Of a stretch of 51,438 bases of DNA, positions 1 to 9,657 are shown piece by piece. The DNA lies in NCBI GenBank assembly GCA_963617965.1, contig CAVEQO010000014.1, positions 1 to 51,438 of the forward strand. Reading direction: 5' to 3'. The stretch is from UBA6382 sp963617965. GTDB lineage: Bacteria > Bacteroidota > Bacteroidia > Bacteroidales > Bacteroidaceae. How positions within the stretch are numbered: the first letter of the stretch is position 1; each line of letters starts with the position of its first letter. The translations under genes were made by a program, and so were the position numbers. Below the pieces are notes generated by a model. It saw nothing but the letters and a program-made list of their open reading frames with translations, was not told the origin of the DNA and made no database searches.

Positions 1-82
1 CGGAGAGTATGTAGTTGTAGAGAGCCACAACGTCGGAAGAACTTACCGTACCGTCGCCGTCAACATCGCCTGCGACAGCCGA
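1..82 (-). repeat. 82-bp terminal inverted repeat encoding dockerin-like motif (left copy)
   Basis: Bases 1-82 are the exact reverse complement of 51357-51438; the match stops sharply at base 83. In the minus-strand reading frame it encodes the SAVAGDVDGDGTVSSS segment and the following helix. Because both copies lie inside open genes and at the very ends of the window, this is most likely a repeated dockerin cassette at which an assembly ended, not a biological telomere or phage terminus. Confidence 0.9.
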
Positions 83-3000
83 GGTCCAGTTCATGCCCTT
101 TATTGTGAGAGTCTTCGCGGTTTCCTCTCCCTCTATTTCGCCTTCGTACTTGGTTGCGTCAATGTATCCGGTATGTGCGGAGACAGTCACTTTGCCGACC
201 TCGGCTTTCTTGCCGGTGAACCATGCTGCTCCTTCCGGTATTTCTTCGCTTGTGAGCAAGCCCACAATTCCGTTGGCTATTCCGTTGGCCGGTGCCGTGA
301 TAGTAGTAGGCATCGGAACTGTCAGGGAAATGCTTTCAGATTCTTCAACCGTCGGATCGCCGCACACGAGGATACAGGGTTCTCCTGCCTTGAAATCGCT
401 CTTTGCATAGAGTTCAATGGTTGTCTCGTCTGTTTCTTTGTTGAGTGCCATTTTCCTGATGCCGTAGGTAAACACGTTGTCGTTGATGTCTGCCAAACCT
501 GACACTTCGAATGGAACGGTGAACACGTCAATACAGTTGCTTGTGGCTTCAATGGTTATTCCGTCTATGCTTTCGCGGTCAACTTCGATGATGTCCCATG
601 CAGAGGCCGTGCCTGCTCCGGCACTCCAGCCTACGATTGTATTGCCGGACGTGGCAGCGTGGAGAGAGTATCCCGGGTTGTTACCTTTGCGTGCAATGAG
701 ACCAGCCTGTCCGCCGGAGATGTTGAGCTGGAAGAGGACAGGGGTCTTGGTCGTAGTGACAGGAACGGAATATGTCGGATAGTCACCGATGTACAGACCG
801 GTGCCGAGGTTTTGGATGTAGTAGGTGAGCGTGTAGTCTTCGTCTTCCACAGGAATGAAGTGCCACATGGCTTTCGGGTTGTAGTTCATGGCCTCATCAC
901 TGTTGAGCTTCCAGCCCAAAGCCTGATCCTGTCCGTAGTTCTGGACATACATCAGCCCACCATTTGTAAGAAGGTCTTCGCTGCGTGTCTCGTCAAGGTT
1001 TGCAATGTAGTACCATGCATCGGCTTTCGGCAAGTTGAGCGAGTTGAGCAAAGCCTTGCGGGCATTGCTGAGGTCTTCGTAGACTTTGTCAATGGCAGCC
1101 TTGTCAAGTTTGCCGGCACTCGGATTGTAATCGGTTGCCGTCTGAACAGCAGCCTTGAACGTTTCAACCGGGGTTTCAGTCGGGCACTGCCCTATGCCTT
1201 TGCCAACCACAATTGTTTCCGCCATCTTCTGGCAGGAGGCGATAAGGCTCTTGAGAGCTGTGGTGTCGGCATACAGATCGTTTACGGCTTTGGTGTCGGC
1301 AGACAGCCGGTCTATGTCTTCCTGCGTGGCAGTATTGTCCGCCACTTTGGCGTTGGCTGTTTCCAGTGTTTTCTTGAGAGCATCGGCGGCCTGCTGCATT
1401 GCTTCTGAATAGAAATATTGCGAGCGTTCCTTGTCGAGCGTCACAGGATATATCTGGAATTCGGAAAGGTTGAAGTACGGATATCCGTTGAGTGCACGCG
1501 AGGGGGCATTTTTCTCAATTACTTCAAACCGCACGTAGCTTGCTGCGAAGCCCGGTTCAATGCCCGGAGTGTAGTATTCGTTTATGCTTTCGGAGGTAGG
1601 CATGCCGGAAACAGTCCTGACGAGAGTCCATTTTGCCGTGCCGTTCCACTGTCCTGCGGTGTCCTGAGCAGCATATATCTTGGCTGTCGTGGGACGGTCA
1701 TAGTTGCCGTAGGTGCCGTTGCGGCGACGAATGAAAATCTGGAAAGAAGACTGCGGGTCATTGGAGATATCTGCCTGCAGATAGTGGTATGTGCCGGGAT
1801 CATTTGAAGCGTGATATGTGGAGTGCCAGAATGTTTCCGGGTTTTTGTCTATCAGATAAGAGAGGTTTCCGCCCTCGGCAGGATCGGATGCGTTGGAAGA
1901 CAACTGACAGTCATCGGGGTCGGTGTCAGACACGTGTGTAACAAGCGGCTTGAGAGTGTCTGCAGAATAAACGAAGAGCTTGTCGTAAGTCTGGCTGGCC
2001 GTGGCCGCAAGACTCTTGAGTTCTGCGGTAATCTTGTTCTGTTGCTTTACAAGGTCAAGGCTGTCTATGAGTTTCGGATCGCCGATACTCCTCACGTACC
2101 ACGTAGATGAAGAGCCCTTGCCTGAAGAGTTCCATGTGACGAGTTTTCCGTTCTTGCCCGAACCTCCGCCGTTGCTCTCCGGGTGATAGTGCTTGGCAGA
2201 CAGTTCATTCCAGATCTGCCATTGTCCGCCTCCGATAGGGTTGAAGATCTGTGCTTTCTCCTGTTTTGTAGTGGTCTGGATGGCCTGCGAGCTTTTGTCT
2301 TCGCTTGGTGCGGACCAATAGCGGTCGGTGTTGTAGCTCTGCACTTGGAAATTGCCGTTGTCCAGTTTCTTGAAATGGAAGATAAACGCAGGATCTTTGG
2401 GTGCGAGAGTCTTCCACTGTATGTAGTTGTTGCCGTCTTCCATGAAGCAGGCTTTTTCCACGTGCTGTGAATTCAGGAAGTCGGTGTAGGCACTCACGAC
2501 ATAGTAGTATCCGTCGGAGATTTCAATGTAGCGGCTTTCCACAGCTTCCTTTGCGGCTTTGAGTTCGCTGTAGTACTGCCGGTATTCGGCATCGGTGTGT
2601 TCTTCGGTTGTGGCAAGTGTTGCCCTTTCAAGAGCTTTGTTGTAGGCGTCAACGTATTCCTGTGGATAGAATCCGGGATCTGAGCCGGCAGCAAAATCAA
2701 AGTTCTGGTTGCTGTAGAAGTCAAGCAGGTCTGTCAACTCGCCCAAAGCATCAACGGTTTCATACACTTTGTATACGTCCCAGGGATTGGTGTCGTGGTA
2801 TGACCACAGGCGTATGGTCTCCGCTTCAAACCACCCCCAATTGCAGAGGAAAGAGTAGTCCAGTTCTTCGTCGCTGTTATAGTATGAGTAACAGAACACA
2901 GTAGAGCCGGAGTCGAAATTTTTCTGTCCGTTCCAGGCTTCGGAAGAGTCTGCGGCGCAGTAGAGAGCGAAATTGTAGGCACTGTCGGGAGTGCTCACCA

Positions 3001-3352
3001 GACAGGTACCGTCAGAGCCATCGGGCGCTTTGCCGCGCAAAACGTTGAGTCCGAGGTACTTGTTTTGTTCGATTTGGCGCAGGAAAATTGTGGGATCTCC
3101 TGTACGGATGTCAGCAGGTCCCTGCTCCACCGTATAGACACAGTCGGCCGTGAAGTCGGTCTGCAAGATGCCGGCGCCAATGTAGCGATAACCATTGCTG
3201 GCATTGTCGGAAATGCCCTGTATGGCAATGGTGTCGCCCACCTTAATCTCGTCGTAGCTTTTGCGGCTTCCGAGGTTGTAGCGTGCGTCGGCTTTGTTCC
3301 ACACTGCACTTATGGTAATCACAAGTGCGAATAAAAGTAAAAGCTTCTTCAT
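1..3352 (-). CDS. Large secreted protein with F5/8C-like domain and C-terminal dockerin-like EF-hand (3' end cut by window edge)
   Basis: Open from ATG at 3352 to the left edge, about 1117 residues visible, no stop seen. The N-terminus (MKKLLLLFALVITISA) is a signal peptide. Residues about 495-635 resemble an F5/8 type C (discoidin-like) carbohydrate-binding fold, with a D-x-N-P-E-T-F-W motif near the start and N-L-S-E-F-Q-I-Y at the end. Long helical, FIVAR-like stretches lie around it. The last visible residues (from about 1095) read GDVDGDGTVSSSDVV, a calcium-binding EF-hand loop as in type I dockerin repeats. It is collinear with the gene at 48105-51438. It follows the esterase gene by 53 bases on the same strand, with no TAnnTTTG box between, so it is probably the last gene of the protease operon. 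The precise role is unknown; binding to a surface or host polymer is inferred. A T9SS signal may lie beyond the edge. Confidence 0.85.
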   Translation of the reverse strand, partial: MKKLLLLFALVITISAVWNKADARYNLGSRKSYDEIKVGDTIAIQGISDNASNGYRYIGAGILQTDFTADCVYTVEQGPADIRTGDPTIFLRQIEQNKYLGLNVLRGKAPDGSDGTCLVSTPDSAYNFALYCAADSSEAWNGQKNFDSGSTVFCYSYYNSDEELDYSFLCNWGWFEAETIRLWSYHDTNPWDVYKVYETVDALGELTDLLDFYSNQNFDFAAGSDPGFYPQEYVDAYNKALERATLATTEEHTDAEYRQYYSELKAAKEAVESRYIEISDGYYYVVSAYTDFLNSQHVEKACFMEDGNNYIQWKTLAPKDPAFIFHFKKLDNGNFQVQSYNTDRYWSAPSEDKSSQAIQTTTKQEKAQIFNPIGGGQWQIWNELSAKHYHPESNGGGSGKNGKLVTWNSSGKGSSSTWYVRSIGDPKLIDSLDLVKQQNKITAELKSLAATASQTYDKLFVYSADTLKPLVTHVSDTDPDDCQLSSNASDPAEGGNLSYLIDKNPETFWHSTYHASNDPGTYHYLQADISNDPQSSFQIFIRRRNGTYGNYDRPTTAKIYAAQDTAGQWNGTAKWTLVRTVSGMPTSESINEYYTPGIEPGFAASYVRFEVIEKNAPSRALNGYPYFNLSEFQIYPVTLDKERSQYFYSEAMQQAADALKKTLETANAKVADNTATQEDIDRLSADTKAVNDLYADTTALKSLIASCQKMAETIVVGKGIGQCPTETPVETFKAAVQTATDYNPSAGKLDKAAIDKVYEDLSNARKALLNSLNLPKADAWYYIANLDETRSEDLLTNGGLMYVQNYGQDQALGWKLNSDEAMNYNPKAMWHFIPVEDEDYTLTYYIQNLGTGLYIGDYPTYSVPVTTTKTPVLFQLNISGGQAGLIARKGNNPGYSLHAATSGNTIVGWSAGAGTASAWDIIEVDRESIDGITIEATSNCIDVFTVPFEVSGLADINDNVFTYGIRKMALNKETDETTIELYAKSDFKAGEPCILVCGDPTVEESESISLTVPMPTTITAPANGIANGIVGLLTSEEIPEGAAWFTGKKAEVGKVTVSAHTGYIDATKYEGEIEGEETAKTLTIKGMNWTSAVAGDVDGDGTVSSSDVVALYNYILS

Positions 3353-3405
3353 AAAACAAAATATTTAGTTAGGTTAGAAAATGTATGTTGCGGATACGTA
3401 GGTTT

Positions 3406-4866
3406 TTATTGCCCCAAGGGGAAAGAGTCGGTGCGGAAAGGAACAACGGGCAAGCCGCTGACAGACTTGAGATTGCCCACAGAGAACGGTCTGAAACAAT
3501 ACCGTACGGCAACGGGCTGTTTCACGCAGGAAGCCTGGACTGTCACTCTGCTGCCATTGACACCGGCTTGCGCCTTGTGAAACACGCTGTCGGGACCGCA
3601 TATCTCAAACCCCTCGATTTTGACATTGCGGTTGAAACCGTCTTCGGCATGATGGAAAGCGATGACAGCTTTGTCGCCGTCAATGCGTATGGAACGGAAG
3701 ACTGGACTCTGGCAGGCCACACTATTGAAGCCATAGGTTTTTGCCAAAGCCCAATAGCAAAGGCGGTCGCCAACCTCTTTCTTCATGCAGGGGTGTATCT
3801 GCCAGTATTCGTAGTCGTGTACCAGATCATTGGTGCATACCATGCCGGCATTGGAGAGTATTGACTGTGCGCGAAGTTGCTGCTCGCGCAGGGCGCACGA
3901 CATGACAGCCGGTTTCGCCCACCAATATTCATACGGGCATATTTCAACGTAGTAGAACGGCAGGTCGCCCATATCCCAGCGTCTGCGCCATTCGTTTACC
4001 ATGTTGGCGAAGCGTTGCGCATAGTCGCCGCAGTGGTAAGTCACGTTGGCCTCTCCCTGATACCAGAGAAATCCTTTTATTCCATAACCCACGAAGGGAT
4101 GGATCATCCCGTTGTAGAAAACGAGGGGCAATTCGCGCTTGACGTTATAAGCCGGCTTTACCTGTTCAACCTGGCCGAGGGCTTCATCGCTCATGTCTAT
4201 GTCGGGGTAGGTGTCAAGGATTTCCCGTGGAGTCCAACCCTCCACACGTGTGGCACCAAGAGAGCTGTTGATGAGCCCAACGGGGCAGTTGAGCGTTTCC
4301 TGTAGCCGTATGCCGAAGAAATAAGCGGCGGCACAGAATGAGGCTGCCGTTTCGGGGGTGCAGTCTTCCCATTTAACGGAGACTGTGTCTGCGGGGATTT
4401 TCCGTGGCGAAGCCGGCACTGTCACAAAATGGATTTTGCCTGAAAACCTGCCTGCCGAGGCAATGTATTCGTTGGAGTGTTCCGTAGGGCAGCCAGCAAA
4501 CCCCTTGAGGGGCATTTCCATGTTGCTTTGCCCCGATGCGAACCACACTTCGCCGATGAGAACATTTGTCATGACTGTGCGATCCTTGCCGCACACCACG
4601 CACACTGTTTGCGGCTCAAACGAAGCCATAGGGGTCTGTAGTTTCGTCCGCCAGATTCCCTTCTTGTTGGCCACGGCTTGCGCCTTTGCGCCCCATGATG
4701 TCTTTATGTTTACTTTTGCATCAGGAGCGGCCCATCCCCATACGTTTACTTCCTGCTGTTGTTGCAACACCATGCCATCGCCGAACAGCGATCCCATGAC
4801 AAGGCGCGCCTCTACATGGATGGCAAGACTGGACAGTGCAATGCAGAATGATATGATGAACTTCAT
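3406..4866 (-). CDS. Sialate O-acetylesterase-like SGNH carbohydrate esterase
   Basis: 486 residues from ATG at 4866 (MKFIISFCIALSSLAIHVEA, a signal peptide); an upstream in-frame TTG at 4872 is less likely. The SGNH block I serine is in GQSNMEMP. NSSLGATRVEGW, LWYQGEANV and the late H of WQIHP followed by EVGDRL match the conserved blocks of the sialate O-acetylesterase (DUF303) family, so the triad looks complete. The family removes O-acetyl groups from sialic acids or other acetylated glycans; the exact substrate cannot be read from sequence. The protein is predicted to be periplasmic or secreted. It starts 18 bases after the stop of the papain-type protease and precedes the dockerin protein, suggesting one transcript for degrading glycosylated protein such as mucin (inference). 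Confidence 0.9.
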   Translation of the reverse strand: MKFIISFCIALSSLAIHVEARLVMGSLFGDGMVLQQQQEVNVWGWAAPDAKVNIKTSWGAKAQAVANKKGIWRTKLQTPMASFEPQTVCVVCGKDRTVMTNVLIGEVWFASGQSNMEMPLKGFAGCPTEHSNEYIASAGRFSGKIHFVTVPASPRKIPADTVSVKWEDCTPETAASFCAAAYFFGIRLQETLNCPVGLINSSLGATRVEGWTPREILDTYPDIDMSDEALGQVEQVKPAYNVKRELPLVFYNGMIHPFVGYGIKGFLWYQGEANVTYHCGDYAQRFANMVNEWRRRWDMGDLPFYYVEICPYEYWWAKPAVMSCALREQQLRAQSILSNAGMVCTNDLVHDYEYWQIHPCMKKEVGDRLCYWALAKTYGFNSVACQSPVFRSIRIDGDKAVIAFHHAEDGFNRNVKIEGFEICGPDSVFHKAQAGVNGSRVTVQASCVKQPVAVRYCFRPFSVGNLKSVSGLPVVPFRTDSFPLGQ

Positions 4867-4884
4867 TGACAACAGGGTTTAGGG

Positions 4885-7800
4885 TTATCTTATTTCTGTC
4901 TTTTTGCCGTTGACGATATATATGCCTGAGGGCAGTTTCACAAACAGACCTTCTGCGGTATCTGCGGCGAATATGGTTATGCCCTGCAGACTGGTTATTT
5001 CAAGCCATCCGCCACCGCTTCTTATTCCGCCATGTTCGGGAAAGAAGACGCAGTCTTTGTCCGCATTGACAATCTCTGTGACTGCACTCGTGTCCTCTGC
5101 GTCTATAAACTCGCATGGGTATCGTGTGAGCGTAAAGGCATCAATGGCAACGGTGTTGTTCTTGTCCATATTGAAGATGACACCAAGAGAAATTTCCGCT
5201 CCGTCTTCCGTTACGTCAAACTCCAGTTCCTTGTCGTCAAGGCGTGACCAGGCTATGGCATCATGCAGCGTGCCGTTGCCCACGAGGGTGTCGCCCTTGT
5301 TTACGACGAGATAGCTGCCTGTTTCCGCAAAGGAGCTGCCGTATGGAGTGACGGAAAGTTTGTAGTGGCCGGAGGGGAGGATGACGGTCTGGTATGTGCG
5401 TTGGTCATTGACGCTTTGAGCAAACCCTTCGTTCCCTGTGGTGCAGGCAAGGGCTCCTCCGGAATAGGAGTCAACGTGGGCTCCCGTGGTAACATCGGAT
5501 TCGGAGACGGTATTCTCCACAACCCATTTTGAAGAAGCCGTACCTGTTTCCAGCTCCCAAAAGCGTGCCACATAGTTGGTAGCATTCACGTTTGTTGACG
5601 AATGAGAGAACGGAGCCTTGCTATTGGTAAGGCAGTCGGCTGTAACGTCTTTTTCTATGGCTTTTTCCGAGAAATCAAGGGTGAAGACACCAAGAGAAGA
5701 GGTCCATGCATCGCCGTCGGGACCGAAACCCAAACGGGTGCCGAGAAATTCCTCGCCAGTAAGGCTCTTCACATTGCCGGAGGCCTGGTTGAAATCATAG
5801 TATATCACGAGACCGGCATTGGTCTTCATGGAGTCGGGATTTGAAATGGGTGCATTGCACACAGACTGTATGTCGCCAGCCGAGAGGGGGGTGTTCCAGA
5901 ACCTGAACTCGTCTATCATTCCAAAGAAAGGAGTGTCGGTACTGCCCATGGTGACATTGCCTGTCCATACCGGCACTTTGAGCGGCAGGCGCGCCGCCGG
6001 TTGTATGAATATCTCCCCATCGCGATAGAACACGACGGAACCGGACTTGCAGACTATGGCATAATGATGCCACTCGTTGGGGATGACAAAACCCTCGCCC
6101 GAACTTACAGTCTTGTTGTTCAATGTTATGGTCGTTTCCCCGTTTGGGTCGGTGGCTGTTTTGAAAACTCCGTCATCGCTGACAAGATTTGCCGCTCCGC
6201 TTGTACTGTAAGGGAACAGCCAATACTCAACGGTGAACCCCTTAAGGGAGGTGCTCACCGGGCTCTTGAATGAGACTCTTTCGCCCTTGCCCGTGAAGTT
6301 AAGACCATTCTTTGGGTCTGCATTGCTTACCATGAAAGCACGCTTGAGGGTTGAGGTGCTTGTACCAACGTCATTTGTGGCTGTCAGACTGACATCGTAC
6401 ACCCCCGGATATTTAGGAGTGTAGGCGTAGTCCTGTCTGCGTATTATCGTGTTATGCCTGTCGTTTGTGACAGTCCACGTCCATTTGGACGGCTCGTATT
6501 TTGTCCTGTCGGAGAGCGATACTTTTTCTCCAAGGATAATGGCAGCCGGTGTCACGTTGAAATCTATTGCCGGGAGTGTGTTGGTGACGGTGATATATTT
6601 GGTTATGGAAGAGGTCCCCGTCTCGTTGCTTGCAGTAAGGGTGACAGGATGTCGTCCGGTAACGAGAAAAGAGGGGCTTGCGTTGGTGGTAGACACCGCT
6701 TCCGTGTCTGCTCCCGGCATAGACCATGCAAAAGTGCAGTTTTCGCCGACAGAGCGGTTAATCAGACTTATTTTGTTGCCTGCGGAAATGGAATCCACAC
6801 TCAACTCAAAGTTTGCCACGGGTGCTTCGGGCTTTTTCACGGTAATTTCTTTCGTCTTTTCGGCGGAATTGCCGTTGGAGTCGTATACTTTGAGAGATAT
6901 GGAATATTTGCCGGCTTTTCCGTATGCAAACGAGGGGGTGCTTATGGTGGTGCCGGGCGTGTTTGAGCCGTCTGCCTGCCATTCTATTCCGGTAGCGCAG
7001 AGAGGAAACGAAGGGTAGACGGAGACTGGTTCGCCGACACAAAGAGTGTTTGCGCTGAGTGTGAAATCTGCATCGAAAGCGGAAATGCTTCCCGTGAGGA
7101 ACGTAGCGTCTTCCACAACACCGTAGTCGCTAACGGTGGAAAGATCCACGCTATGCCCACCCCTGCATTCAAGGAGCGTGGTTATACCGTCTTGCTGGAC
7201 AGTGTCCATGTTCAGATAAGTAATAAGACCCGGACAGATGGTGGGGTTTACGATGGACTGGCGCATATTGACAAGGATTTCCCCTTGCGTGCAGCATCTG
7301 TTCCATATACGGAGCTCGTCTATCTGGCCGTTGAACTTATATGCACTCTCGCCAATTTTGAAATTCCTTATAGCATCAAGCCCGGAATAGTTCGCCGATG
7401 TGACAGAGCCTTTCTTGTTCCCGTTGACATAAAGAGTCATCACGTTCCCATTAACGGTTACGGCTATATGTGTCCACTCGTTGGTTTTGAGCATACCTGA
7501 CGCAGATGTTATGCGGTCTGCTCCGGTGTTCCAGCCTACGACCACGGCACCGGAATTGTCTGTATGAAACAGAAACGTTCCCCAGCTTTGTCCGATTTGC
7601 TGGTTGTAGCTGAAGACAGCAAATGGCTTTATCCAGAATTCTATGGTTGCCTCGTTGAGGCGACTTGGTATTGCATCGGGTATGGAAAGCATGGAGTTGC
7701 GCAGTTCGAGAACCGTGTTAGTCTTTTCCGCTACAGATGCAGAGATATTGTAGACGGAGTTGGTTTTAGCCGATTCGTTGTCTTGCCCATGATAGTCGTA

Positions 7801-9447
7801 AACGGCAGTTAGCGCATACGGACCCACGTCCGGACTGCCGAGATCGTATGTATTGACTCCGGCATCAAGCAGCGCGATTTGTTTGTCGTTGCAATATACG
7901 GCATATCCTTTGAGCTGCAAGTTTGATTTGCGGGGGGCTTGCCAACTCAGTTTTTGTTCTGCAAGTTGCAGATTTACTGGTGGGTAGGCTTGTTCTCCCG
8001 GCACGATGACACTAATCATAGTGGTCTTCCCCTTATTGAGAATGGCAACGGTGTCTGCCCGGAACGGAATCTCCATCCCGTTACGTTCAAACTCATAGTC
8101 AAGTATGGATGCCTTGTAGATGTTGCCAACGCCCTTGGCTGAGTATTTGGTTGTGATATAAAAGAAATATTTCAGGGGTTTTGTGCGGTCTACGTTTTCC
8201 GTAAGGTCTGTAAGATCGTAACCAAATTCCATAGGCTCATAGTGGTAACCGTCCGCCCAACGTCCCAACATAGGTACGTCGGCAGTCCCGGTCTTGACGG
8301 AGCCGGAGTAAGAGAAATGGGAAAACTTTGTGGTGAATTCGGGCTCCTGTGAAGACGTGTCCTGTGAAACTCCGCCGCACAGGCCTATTTCATACCTGCG
8401 GCTATGGTCCATCAACAGCTTTATGGTGCGCAACGGGCGGTAGTTCTTGCGTGGGTGATATACGGCAGGATCCCATGCTGACCCGGACAACCCCACACAG
8501 TACGTATAGGCATATGGACAATATATTGTGCCGGCATCGCACCATCCTGTCCCCCAAGAGTTTGCTATGATCCATGCGCCCGTTTCTCCTTTGTTTTTTT
8601 CACCGGAAATCCCGTTGCCGTCAAGGTCAAACTCCACACGGTCATCGTAACCCACTACGGTCATTGCGTGGTTGTACTGCGGTCCCCAAGTGGTGACATA
8701 ATGATGTCCGATGACGCCCGCTTCCTGATTTGCAGGTGTCTCTGGAAACTCCGTGAATTCCGGTCCTGCCGCCACGCCAATTACAAAAATGCCGCCGGTC
8801 TGGAAATCTTCGTCGCCACAATGGTTCCACAGCCAGTTTTTGGCAAGTTCGATGCCTTCCGGCGTGTCCATGCCATACGGGAACTTACCCATGCTTTTTG
8901 AGCGGTTAAACATGGCAGAATACCATTTGTCGTATCCCTGCATCCATCCCCAGTCTTTTTCTTCCGTGTCCTGAAGTCCGAAAAAGCGGGAATAGGTAGT
9001 GCCTCCATAGGTGGTGACGCTTGGAATGCCGTTGCTCCTTGTTATGGTCTCTTCCGGCAGCGCGCTATTGCATGCCAGCCATGAGAAATGAGAGGGGAAC
9101 TGGTAGTCCGCATTGTGCTTGCCATCGCGGTTGTATAGCGAGTTTATCTCATAGCACAGCATATATGCCACATTGGCAGAGGAACCGCACGAACCGCCGC
9201 TCTGGTTGAATATCGGGGGGAAATGGTTTGTTGCCTGATTGTTGACGTGATCCGGCCGTTGGCGGCTTTGTCCGCCAGACTTCGCCATTCCGGCAGTGTT
9301 CTTGGAAATGAGCGAACGGTCTACAGGGAGATTCTCAAAGAAGTCATACAATTGACGGTCAGCTACAGGAAAGTTCTGAGCTGTTGTGCTCTCTGCAAAA
9401 AACAGGGGCGCAATGGCTACGGCCAACAATCTGCATGAAAGTTTCAC
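4885..9447 (-). CDS. Papain-family (C1A) multidomain protease with LamG and PKD domains and T9SS sorting signal (copy 1)
   Basis: 1520 residues from GTG at 9447, chosen because it gives a clean signal peptide (KLSCRLLAVAIAPLFFAEST) and lies downstream of the -7 box at 9535-9542; the frame stays open upstream to a TTG at 9567. The papain-like domain shows the nucleophile in QSGGSCGSS (Cys87), the base in NHAMTVVGYDD (His260) and NSWGTGW (Asn296). Then come a short beta domain, LamG (about 590-760), three PKD repeats (about 792-1039), a second LamG (1049-1229), a beta-rich region and a type A sorting domain (about 1470-1520, with GIYIVNGKK). The usual C-G-S-C-W of papains is C-G-S-S-A here. Predicted function: surface-attached or released endopeptidase exported by T9SS. 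It is paralogous to 40872-45443 and heads a likely operon with the esterase and dockerin genes. Confidence 0.9.
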   Translation of the reverse strand: MKLSCRLLAVAIAPLFFAESTTAQNFPVADRQLYDFFENLPVDRSLISKNTAGMAKSGGQSRQRPDHVNNQATNHFPPIFNQSGGSCGSSANVAYMLCYEINSLYNRDGKHNADYQFPSHFSWLACNSALPEETITRSNGIPSVTTYGGTTYSRFFGLQDTEEKDWGWMQGYDKWYSAMFNRSKSMGKFPYGMDTPEGIELAKNWLWNHCGDEDFQTGGIFVIGVAAGPEFTEFPETPANQEAGVIGHHYVTTWGPQYNHAMTVVGYDDRVEFDLDGNGISGEKNKGETGAWIIANSWGTGWCDAGTIYCPYAYTYCVGLSGSAWDPAVYHPRKNYRPLRTIKLLMDHSRRYEIGLCGGVSQDTSSQEPEFTTKFSHFSYSGSVKTGTADVPMLGRWADGYHYEPMEFGYDLTDLTENVDRTKPLKYFFYITTKYSAKGVGNIYKASILDYEFERNGMEIPFRADTVAILNKGKTTMISVIVPGEQAYPPVNLQLAEQKLSWQAPRKSNLQLKGYAVYCNDKQIALLDAGVNTYDLGSPDVGPYALTAVYDYHGQDNESAKTNSVYNISASVAEKTNTVLELRNSMLSIPDAIPSRLNEATIEFWIKPFAVFSYNQQIGQSWGTFLFHTDNSGAVVVGWNTGADRITSASGMLKTNEWTHIAVTVNGNVMTLYVNGNKKGSVTSANYSGLDAIRNFKIGESAYKFNGQIDELRIWNRCCTQGEILVNMRQSIVNPTICPGLITYLNMDTVQQDGITTLLECRGGHSVDLSTVSDYGVVEDATFLTGSISAFDADFTLSANTLCVGEPVSVYPSFPLCATGIEWQADGSNTPGTTISTPSFAYGKAGKYSISLKVYDSNGNSAEKTKEITVKKPEAPVANFELSVDSISAGNKISLINRSVGENCTFAWSMPGADTEAVSTTNASPSFLVTGRHPVTLTASNETGTSSITKYITVTNTLPAIDFNVTPAAIILGEKVSLSDRTKYEPSKWTWTVTNDRHNTIIRRQDYAYTPKYPGVYDVSLTATNDVGTSTSTLKRAFMVSNADPKNGLNFTGKGERVSFKSPVSTSLKGFTVEYWLFPYSTSGAANLVSDDGVFKTATDPNGETTITLNNKTVSSGEGFVIPNEWHHYAIVCKSGSVVFYRDGEIFIQPAARLPLKVPVWTGNVTMGSTDTPFFGMIDEFRFWNTPLSAGDIQSVCNAPISNPDSMKTNAGLVIYYDFNQASGNVKSLTGEEFLGTRLGFGPDGDAWTSSLGVFTLDFSEKAIEKDVTADCLTNSKAPFSHSSTNVNATNYVARFWELETGTASSKWVVENTVSESDVTTGAHVDSYSGGALACTTGNEGFAQSVNDQRTYQTVILPSGHYKLSVTPYGSSFAETGSYLVVNKGDTLVGNGTLHDAIAWSRLDDKELEFDVTEDGAEISLGVIFNMDKNNTVAIDAFTLTRYPCEFIDAEDTSAVTEIVNADKDCVFFPEHGGIRSGGGWLEITSLQGITIFAADTAEGLFVKLPSGIYIVNGKKTEIR

Positions 9448-9534
9448 GGGGTCTTGTTTTTTCTGTGTCTGTTGTCCAAAACAACGCTGCCGCATACGGC
9501 AATGCTGTATGGTGCCGACAGAATCATTCTGCCC

Positions 9535-9542
9535 CAAAGATA
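9535..9542 (-). promoter_or_regulatory. -7 box (TATCTTTG) for protease copy 1
   Basis: It matches the Bacteroidota TAnnTTTG -7 element, 88 bases upstream of the GTG start. This leaves a leader of roughly 80 bases, similar to that of the paralogous protease gene at 45443. No convincing -33 box was assigned. Confidence 0.6.
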
Positions 9543-9657
9543 GTGCTAATTTTGAAAAAGCCTGCAAACATTACCGCTTTTTCATGCGTTTTTTGTTTTA
9601 AGGAGAAAATATGCGAAATATTTATGCAAGACAGAGTCCGACAAGATGTCTAAACGC

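Noticed and set aside
1..82. Terminal inverted repeat as phage or linear-replicon end
   Set aside because: Both copies lie in the middle of open coding frames and encode a protein domain; no replication or phage genes are present.
4885..9447. Identification as gingipain (C25) or streptopain-type C10 protease
   Set aside because: The Q-Cys ... His ... Asn-Ser-Trp-Gly order is that of papain-like C1A enzymes; C25 motifs are absent, and C10 enzymes lack the late NSWG block in this form.
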